From Gamarada debralockiae (Eukaryota; Ascomycota; Leotiomycetes; Helotiales; Hyphodiscaceae): a stretch of 64,000 nucleotides of DNA. A program made the position numbers and the translations under genes. Numbering within the stretch: the stretch's first letter is position 1; every line of letters begins with the position of its first letter. Where the stretch lies: NCBI GenBank assembly GCA_002803225.1, contig NXFV01001213.1, forward strand, positions 62,001 to 126,000, in the 5' to 3' direction. Of this stretch, positions 55,905-64,000 are shown in pieces. Below the pieces are notes generated by a model that saw only the letters and a list, made by a program, of their open reading frames with translations, had not been told where the DNA came from and did no database searches.

Positions 55905-57595
55905 ACAACTCTTCGATACCCTTCCTTCGATTCTTGCAGATGGTTGATGGATGATACACTTCTTCGTTGTCTTCTGACATTGTGATAGGCGTTATTCTTT
56001 CTTCTTGATGGCTTAACTTTGCGATGGATACCATGGGATATAGGCTAAGCACGCCGGCAGATCTCTTTCTCCCTACTAAACTTAGTGACGTGGCGCCAGC
56101 CTGCTATAGTTGACCTTGGCAGCCCTGCTCTACTAGCTTGAGCTGCTCTGGCTATTGCCATGGCTGTCATGCCCTTGTATAAGCTCTTATATAATATTGT
56201 TGTAATCCTAGGCCTATAGAGAGAGTGGATAATTAGCCTAGGTGGCCTCCTCTCTGTTGCAGCGCTGGATAGCATATACGGCAGCTGCTGGCGCGCTCTG
56301 GCAGTGTATTAATACTACTTGATGCAAAAGGTAATTATTGATAAGATTATAGCTAGGGTCTAGAATAGCCTTAGTAATCAGGAGGTAATTGAGGTAGTTA
56401 TAGAGGCTATGGGGCAGGAGTGCATCTGTATAAAGGCCTCCCTTGATAACGTTATTAAGGGGATTAAGGACACGCGGAAGAAGGCGTCAGGGCAGTAGAA
56501 TTTAGTATAGAAATTATAATTTAGCTATATGTAATATCTATATACTGTATTGTGACTAGCGCAGCTCAGGAGTATAGTAAAGTAAATAGTGTACGCTGTA
56601 CACGCTGTATACACGCTATATACACTGTAGTACAGGCTTGCCTCACTGTACTTTTAGGGCCATTTAGCGCATTTGCACAGCCCAAACTTCAGGGCCACGC
56701 CACGTATGCAATCTTGTACCAAGTCGCCTCAAACTCGAATGCGTGAGCTACCTATGTGCAACTGTGAACTATCCTAAGTCTTAGGGTCGTGTAATGTAGG
56801 GTCGCACTACTGTTCTTGTGCGAAGGGTCATACAGTGATAGTTGGGGTGGCCGATTACGGCATTAGCCCTGTCAGCGGCAGATCCACCGCCCGGGCGCCC
56901 CTCAGATATCTTTATGATATCACACATGTTTTGGAAATAATACAGCAGCTCCACCATTGAGCAACACCTCTACCGTCGCACGAACAACCCTAGCATTTAT
57001 TTTGAAATTGACCAACAAGCCAAAGCCCAAGTCTTAGCTGAACCGAAGGTCTAGATGTATGTCAAACATCTCGGGGAAGTCTAATTCGATGCCACATATG
57101 CAGCGAGATGTGGCCGACACGCGGATTGGACCGCGTTAGGGGAGAGCTTGAACAGCCAAGAATTCTTTGGGCACGAGCTCACAAATGATGGTTGCCAATT
57201 GACGCCGAAACGTAGATACCGTTGTCAGCTGAGGCTGAGCATTGGAAATGGGGGTCTTCTCACAGCTGATCGCCAAATCTTACCGAATTTTTAGCCTATC
57301 AAGGACTATGCAAGCTGGAGTCATCACGCCAGGCTGGTTCTCCGTGGGCTTCAAATTTGTATTCATTGGAAACACTAAACCGGGCACCTCAGCTTTCGTG
57401 GGGACTGCTGACAATACCTCGCAAGGCTGGGAGAAGAGGCTATAAGTCAGCCATCTTCTCCCATATGTCGATGCGTCGGATGCCTTCTGCCCGCACGTTA
57501 TAACAGACCCTGTTGGCATCTTCAGACCGGCCCCGGAAATTTCTAAAGCCTCTTCCAGATTTACTCTTCTGGCGAGGAGCAACGCTTTCGCCAAC
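55905..57595. other. repeat remnants and NLR upstream region
   Basis: Between about 56060 and 56640 the sequence is rich in TA and CTAG, with stops in all frames, resembling a RIP-decayed mobile element. The rest holds the promoter of the NLR gene, with no other supportable gene. Confidence 0.4.
56060..56640. repeat. AT-shifted repeat relic, RIP-like
   Basis: Plus-strand remnants such as NQEVIEVVIEAMGQEC and DNVIKGIKDTRKKASGQ look protein-like but are cut by TAG/TAA stops. TATACAC/TACACTG motifs are repeated at 56586-56632. The element class cannot be told. Confidence 0.4.
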
Positions 57596-60500
57596 ATGAC
57601 GTTACGCCCAACATCAGATCTAGGCTCCTTAATGCAAAAGGCAGTTGAAGAGTACAATGAGTCCACGAAGGACGTGAAAAAGAACCCCAATCCGACAAGC
57701 ATGGAAGCCAACTCAATGAAAGATGTTGAATCTTATGTTAAGAGCCAGATTGATGATTTCAAGCACTTCCGTCACGATGGAAGCAGATTTGATGTACTTC
57801 GAAAGGCAATTGGCAATAACCTGAAACAAGTTCAAGCGATAAGTGACGTCCTATCAGGGCCGACCACAGCAGCCTTTCCAGCAGCAGCACCAATCTTCAC
57901 TGCGATCAACTTTCTGGTTTTCACTGGAAATCGCGTAAAGGCAGATTACGACAACTTGATGGACTTCTTGGGGGAAGTTGGAACATGTATGAACAGCATA
58001 AGTATAGTGGAGGGATTTATCCACACTGGACAGCAAATCCCTGAACTAGACGAGGACTTCAAAAGGGTATTCAGCGCTGTACTTACACTGTGCGGCATAT
58101 CAACTAGGTATATCAAGGATGGCCGTCTCGAGCGGGGATTGCTAAGGGGGCTTGTTGGAAATGACCGTGGCCTCAACGCAGCCTATGTGAAGCTTCAAAA
58201 GGCCATGACAAGTCTTGGAAGATCCATTGAGAATGGGACATTCGCAAACGTGGTCCGATTAACAGAAGGGATGTCAATTCTTCAGGAGCAAGTTATGGGG
58301 TTGGAACGGTTGGGAAGAGAAAATCTCCAGATAGCAAAGGAGATGAGGGACGACTTGAAAGACCAGAACATGCCCAACACTCGTCGCATAAGGAACTTCT
58401 TCTCAAACTTTGGCTTTTGGGAAGCAGCATATGAGGAGAGGAAGAAAAAGTTCGTCACCGGGACGGATGAATGGTTGCTCAAAGAAGATCAGCGATATAA
58501 AATTTGGTGTGATGCAGACGACAAGAGCTGGGGCCGAGGACGGTTGTCAGCTTTGTGGATTTGGGGTGGAACAGGTACAGGAAAGTCGATGCTAGCGTTC
58601 AAAGCAGTGGAAACTCTGAAATCAGATGTGGCCAAATTTCGAGGCGTCTCGGTTGCCTATTTCTTCTTTACGCCAGACAAGAAGGGAGCACTTAGGGCAG
58701 CACTCTACAGTTTGATCATTCAGGTAGCGGATGATGATGAGCTTTATTGCAGACGAATCGCGAGTCTTGTCAAAGACAGCAAAGAGGCGAAATCGGAAAA
58801 TATCGACGTTGTCGCCATTTTCAAAAGGTTTATTGCTGACCAATACGTCCTCGGATCATCCGAGTCATCCCGCGGCAAGCTGTATATTGTGCTGGACGGC
58901 ATTGAGGAACTTAGCACCGATGAGCAGAAAAGTCTCCAGGAGATTGTCGGTCAGATCATGTCAGACAAGCAGCGCAAGCTAAGCATAAAGCTTCTTTTGT
59001 TCGGTCAGTCTGAGCTAAACGAGAGGTTCGGGAGGATTGAAGATGTTCAAGTACCACATATTCAGGTGACAACGGACCGTATCGCCGATGCCATCAAGAC
59101 TTTCGTTGGTGATAGGGTCGGAAAGTTCAAAAGATCTCTCGAAGATGATTTGAAAGCAGACATCATCAACACTCTGTCAGGAAACATTGGAGGTAGGCAG
59201 TACATGTATTTCTTTTCTTTCTTCAAAATGAGTGCCCATTCCCTTATTTCTGCTAGTCTATTCTCAGATCTACTCCACACCATCTTTGAAAATTCGCTAC
59301 TAACGTAGCTTTTCGAGAAACAATGCTAACACTCGACCTAGGCTTTGCTTTCGTGAATGCATCACTGGCTGAAATCGAGGCTACTGAGCAAGTTGACGAT
59401 ATCCGCGACGCTCTCACATCTCTTCCGAGCACCTACAAGGACCTCTTGAACCGAGTGGTGGACCGGACATTACGCAACCTGCAGATTTCAAAAGCAAAAG
59501 AACAGAGATTGAAAGCCATAAAGATTCTGCTTTATTGGAGCGCATTGGTATACCGGTACTTAACGGTCAAGGAGCTTCGTTGTGTTATCTTAATGACAAC
59601 CACATACAAGACTACTTTTGATGTTGTGAGAGAGGTAACCCATTCTTGCGCAGGGTGAGTCAGTCAGAAATCCACCAGAGCTTAGTTAACGAATAATGCA
59701 GTCTTCTCTTCGTCGACATTGATTTAGATGAGAGGGATGATGACCCTTTGGATGAGGACAAGTCCAAAGATCACGCCGAAGAAAACAACTCAGCTACGAA
59801 GCCTGCCACCAAGAGCGACATCGAAGATTTCAGCGACAAACAAATCGCGTTTCGCGAGTCCGGGTTTAGGGAGTGCTTTGGCGACCCTGAGTGGACAAGT
59901 GCATCAAGCAACGTACTGATTGAGAATTCACACATTGCTCAGTTCGAGCTAGCTATCATAACTATGCAAGTGCTCAGTTGTGCAATAACTGATCCTCAAT
60001 ACAAACTTTCAAGAGAGCTCGAGGAATACTCCGTGAACTGGTGGGATACGCACCTCGAAAGTCTGAACATGGAAAAGGCCACAGACGAGCAAGTGTGTCG
60101 CGTCATAAAAGCAATGAAAGAGCTATTTACGGCCCCAGAAACCACATCCCTGGCTCTGGAGAGGCAAGACCTCAAGATGTACGACAGTTTTATTAGTGCC
60201 CAAGCACCCACCGACAAGGACTCCGATGAAGAGAAAGGATTGATGATGCAATGGTGTATCCACGCTCAAAAGATCGGAGCCAGTAAATTGCAACTTTCGG
60301 CGGGGGATTTTGAGTGGGTGGAAAGTGTCATTGCGTCACCACCAAACCTCTTGACACCACTTGCTGAAGAGCATGTGCGACACGTACGTATTCTTTTTGT
60401 TGCATTTCCACCATTCTGAACAGACCCCTTGGCTTATGCCCAAATTTTACCCATGGGAGTAGACTCACGAGGTTTTCAAGATTTCCGGCCTACGACGACG

Positions 60501-62712
60501 TTATCATCTCTTTGTAGTTCCTTGATCGAGTGAAACTAACTTCGAGACTTCACAGTGGTTCAAGTCGTTCGATATCGCCACTGCATTCGAGAAGTTTTCA
60601 TTCGCGCTCAGCGCTTTCCAAGCCGTAAGAAAAGCCTCACTGTGTACACATGATCGATATTGATATTCTACAGACAGGAGTTATTCCCCGCGATTATAGC
60701 TACGAAATATCCGAGGAGTACATCATTGCAATTTCCGAAAAGTGCCCGGACTACGAAATGGATGAGAACGCTTACCGCGCCATCGGGGCCACTCTTTCTC
60801 ATTACAACCACAACGAAAGAGCCGTCGAGTATTTCTTAAAGGCCCAAAAGAATTCCAAGACCTCTCTCGGGATGTTTCATACATTAGTTGGGCTCGGTCG
60901 TTCTTGTTTGTTATCATCGAAGTTTGAAGAAGCAGAAAAGGCACTCAGCAGCGCGCTAGAAATGCGGGAAGAAATGCTGTCGCACGGAGAACACTTGAGA
61001 GTGATACAAAAGCTATTGCGTATAGCTTACAAATCACTCGGGAGGACTTTGTGGAATTCGGGCGATGAGCCGCCAAGAAAAATAGACGCCAAGAGAGCAG
61101 TCCATGCGTATGAGCAAGCGATCCTTTTTGTCCCAGCGGGTGAAGGTGACACCGAGAATGTCCCATTGATAGACAAGATTTATGGGATATTGATCGATGT
61201 TAACGATCCCAAAGATATTGTCGATAAAGTCTGCTCATGGGATGTTAACCTATGCGCAGCGTGGCTCTTGGAAGACGCCGAATACGAGATCAACCTCCCA
61301 GCTGGATTTCAGAAAGCAGCGAAGCAAGAGGGCCGAGAAGATGAGATGATCAAGTGTTACAAAGCCGCCATCGACGTTAAAGCCCTGGACGAGATAGGAG
61401 ATGCTCTTCTGATACAAGTCGAATATGCTTCTATGTATTGGAAAGTTATGGAAAACGAAGATCGTGCGGACGAAGAGTTGCGCCAAATCATGGAATCGAC
61501 GGACGAGTCACCGAATGCCAAGCAAGCGAGGCACCGTGCAAGCCTTCTGCTGTCTGAAATGATGTATGGCAGAATCAAACATGCCCCAACTGTTTGGATG
61601 AAGCGCATTCTGGCGGAAAATCTCGCTCTTGTATCTAAGAAAGACACTGAGAGCGGCCTGGACCTCTGGAACATACGACCTAATGTCTCCTTAGCTGCAG
61701 CTTACTTAAGCAGCAATCAACGAAAGAAGGCCGTAGAACTGCTAAACCAGACTTTCGTGTTGTGCATGGGATGGCTGAGAGATGATGTGAATTGGAACGA
61801 TCTTGGCGCTCTTCGATTGCTTGCAAGACTACTTGCATGCGTTGGTCTTAATAGGGATGCAGAGATCGCTTGCTCTGCGACTTTTTCAAAACTTGACAAA
61901 GATCCGGAAGAGGAGGCTGAGCCTGCTGAGGGGCCAGATCAGACTGGTGGTACTAATGGTATTTTACCAGAAGATAGCACCGTTATGAACGGACCAGCTA
62001 TAGATATGGATCCAGTTGGAGCCCCTGTCTCAGCGGAGGAACAGGTGCCAGTGACTGAACAGGCTGTCTCGGAATCCCCAGAAGCTACGACCGAGAAGGT
62101 AGAAGGCAAGCCCACAGAGCCGGAGGAGGCAACCGTCAAAGAGCCCACCCAAGAGGATCTCAACAATCTCAACAGATTAATCCCTGAGGAAGACGAGGAG
62201 AGGCTGCCTGATAACATAATCAAGTGCAACGGCTGCGATAAGAGTAAGGATAATCGGTTCTTTGTCTTCCACCCCCAATTTGAGCTGCGTTTGCACATTA
62301 TTTCGTCTCATGTACTCCTGTCTACTCTCGGTGCATCTTAATATAGCCAAATTATACTCCTTTGCTCTTGAAACAAATTCTAAGAAGTAATTGCTGACTC
62401 CCCGATCATCCAGGCTACGACTACTGGGTAAAAGACGAACCACTATACATGTGTCTTATCTGTCAGAATGTGGACCTCTGCAAAGACTGCCACGCCAAAC
62501 TCGCGGCGTTGAACCTAGAAGAAGGATCTACGATCAAGCTTCCTTACTGTGGTATACATCACGATTATGTTAAAGCGCCGGTTAAGGACTGGGGTGGCGT
62601 TAAGGAGGGCATTATGACTATTGCGCCTGAGAAGTTCGAGTTCAAGCATTGGCTGAGGGATGTTGAGGAGAAATGGTTAGAATGGAAAGAGACGGGGAAG
62701 GTGGGAGCGTGA
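57596..62712 (+). CDS. NLR/STAND receptor: Goodbye-like, NACHT, TPR region and C-terminal ZZ finger
   Basis: Exons 57596-59192, 59342-59654, 59702-60383, 60556-60624, 60674-62288 and 62414-62712 sum to 4575 nt, 1524 aa, with phases agreeing at all five junctions. Residues about 1-250 fit the fungal STAND N-terminal Goodbye domain (FPAAAPIFTAINFLVFTGN, VKADYDNLMDFLGEVGT). NACHT follows: Walker A WGGTGTGKSMLAF (about 320-332), Walker B LYIVLDGIEEL (about 428-438), and later IRDALTSLPSTYKDLLNRVV. From about residue 920, TPR-type helices appear (YNHNERAVEYFLKAQ, FEEAEKALSSALEMREEML). An acidic low-complexity linker (about 1297-1397) precedes a ZZ-type finger: KCNGC, YMCLICQNVDLCKDC and a GIHHDY His pair. 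The last donor (GTTTGC) is non-consensus. It is presumably a cytosolic sensor for non-self recognition or cell death; ligand unknown. Confidence 0.88.
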
Positions 62713-63217
62713 GAATCGAAGGTGACGGATCCTTTTAGTTAGTCTCTTGCAGTCAGCTCTTTGTTAGATGAGTAATCTAGTTGTGGCATATTTTTGGAGA
62801 AAGGTGTATTGGGCTCACGCTAGACGAGCAAGACGAACTGGGGCCGGGCCATCCACACGCGTTTCGACAGCAATCCCATATCCGCTAGTATCGCCCCATA
62901 AGTATACCAACTGACGTTTTGCCTGTACCTAGGGAGCCAATGAAAATACGATTAAGACTGACTTCAACTAGGGCTTCTCCTCGAGCTCTCGTTCGTAGTT
63001 CAACTGCAAAGGAGCCCTTCCTGGAAAATATAACCGACTACATAATATATTCCTTATTTAAGTTATTAAAAATTATAAGCCCAGGGACAGCCAGCCCCTT
63101 ATACCTCTACTAAACCTAAAAGATAATAAAGAATAGGAAATCGACGAAGTGAAGGACTAGGCTATTATCAAGGGCCAAAGTTACCACCTAATGAAGTAAG
63201 AGGGCTAGCATACTAAA
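62713..63217. other. intergenic, repeat-like
   Basis: 3' flank of the NLR gene, then AT-rich, stop-dense sequence from about 62.9 kb that looks like a decayed repeat. No gene. Confidence 0.4.
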
Positions 63218-63387
63218 TGTCACAGTTCGGTCATCTGACCTTTGTTATTGTCACGTGCAGGCTCGCGCGCAACCGTATTTAAGCTCAAGGGTTCGGAGAA
63301 CCCTCTTCCTTCCCTCCTTAGTTCAGAATAGTCGTAAAAAAGCCTATTCTACCTTGCCTTCCAGGCCCTGAATTTGGACTCGTGACA
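63218..63387. mobile_element. LTR-like element, about 170 bp
   Basis: It begins TGTCAC and ends GTGACA, the inverted ends of an LTR. Inside are a TATTTAAG box-like motif (about 63279) and a pyrimidine stretch. The flanks are CTAAA on the left and CTAAG on the right, a near-perfect 5-bp target duplication. The following 400-500 bp are AT-shifted and stop-rich and could be internal retrotransposon sequence or an older repeat. Confidence 0.5.
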
Positions 63388-64000
63388 CTAAGTATAACCT
63401 CTGGGTGCTAGAAGAGGGTAGAGAAAACGCTTAAAAAGTGATACAAAGGTATAAAAGGGTTAGGAAAGCCAGGGAGGCTAAGAAGCACTTGAACTAGCCT
63501 AGGATTAGCTACTATTACTCTTTTCCCCACTAGATTTTAATGAGGACAGCCAGAGCTACCGGCTGTAGTTACTCGCGGACAAGTAACCTTAGGGGAGAGA
63601 TAGTTGTAATAGGAGCCCTAGTGTAACAGCTACAGGCAGCTGAAGAGGAGCAGAAGGGATCATAGTATATTAGAGAAGTAACAGAAGAGGAAGAGAGGTA
63701 ATAATAGTTGTATTCCTAAGCTTTATACGATCTGATTTTCGAAACTCAAGCTTGCCTTTTACAAGTAAGGTTGGCAAGCCTTATTTATGCTTTACATGGC
63801 AGCTGTACTAGCTGCTAACTATTCGCTGACTGACAACTGACTAACAGCTGACTATGTATAAGCATCTCTGACCCCTTTAAAGTCTAGTGTGACGGCGGGA
63901 TCGATGCAAATGTTTGAAGCGCGGAGTTCAAAGATCACGGTTTATTGGAAAATACTAAGCTAGAGAAGAAGGAAAGGGAAGAAAAAGGGTAAGCCTCGAC
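63388..64000. other. decayed repeat-like sequence to window end
   Basis: TAG/TAA-dense and CTAG-rich on the plus strand, with A/G-rich stretches (GAAGAGGA) suggesting a former charged coding region. No intact frame. Confidence 0.35.

Overview
The window is nuclear DNA from a filamentous ascomycete (Pezizomycotina). Overall protein character suggests Leotiomycetes/Helotiales, but that placement is inference from recall, not a search. The evidence is many short introns (45-70 nt, GTAAGT/GTATGT-like donors, CTAAC/CTGAC branch sites, CAG/TAG acceptors), genes on both strands with no operons, fungal-only families (HET, Goodbye-NACHT, HeLo, Zn2Cys6, DUF6594, HSP9/12) and AT-shifted repeat relics typical of RIP-type decay. 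Exon models were built by hand; most multi-exon models below close to an exact multiple of three, which is a useful internal check.

Layout. 1-8 kb: DUF6594 membrane protein (+), a frame-disrupted hypothetical gene (-) and a convergent pair of single-pass cell-surface-type proteins, the plus-strand one apparently broken. 8-16 kb: WBP11-type splicing factor (+), two decayed copies of an uncharacterised gene family (-), and a ketopantoate-reductase-like protein with a long disordered tail (-). 15.8-21.2 kb: no gene I can support. 21-30 kb: an RNA-processing block with SUB2 helicase (-), RNase P subunit Rpr2 (+) and RNase P/MRP scaffold Pop1 (-), with a third decayed copy of the 10-kb family between them. 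30-36 kb: intracellular alpha-glucosidase (-) with a CGG-N9-CGG site upstream, then a HET-domain gene (-) bracketed by two diverged direct repeats. 37-44 kb: relic of a HeLo cell-death domain (-), a truncated hypothetical protein with an in-frame stop (-) and a complete Zn2Cys6 transcription factor (-). 45-55 kb: pseudogene of a PL3 pectate lyase (+), a METTL21/EFM-type methyltransferase (+), a C2H2 zinc-finger gene (+), small hypothetical genes (-) and the mitotic-exit kinase Dbf2 (-). 55-64 kb: an HSP9/12 gene with a frame problem (+), a decayed repeat, a large intact NLR with Goodbye-NACHT-TPR-ZZ architecture (+) and a solo-LTR-like element.

How it fits together. Conserved housekeeping genes (WBP11, SUB2, Rpr2, Pop1, Dbf2, methyltransferase) are intact and interleaved with fast-evolving accessory loci. 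The accessory part is dominated by genes tied to fungal self/non-self recognition and programmed cell death: the HET gene, the HeLo relic and the NLR lie within 30 kb, next to repeat remnants. The pectate lyase pseudogene suggests a plant-associated ancestry with loss of one pectinolytic enzyme.
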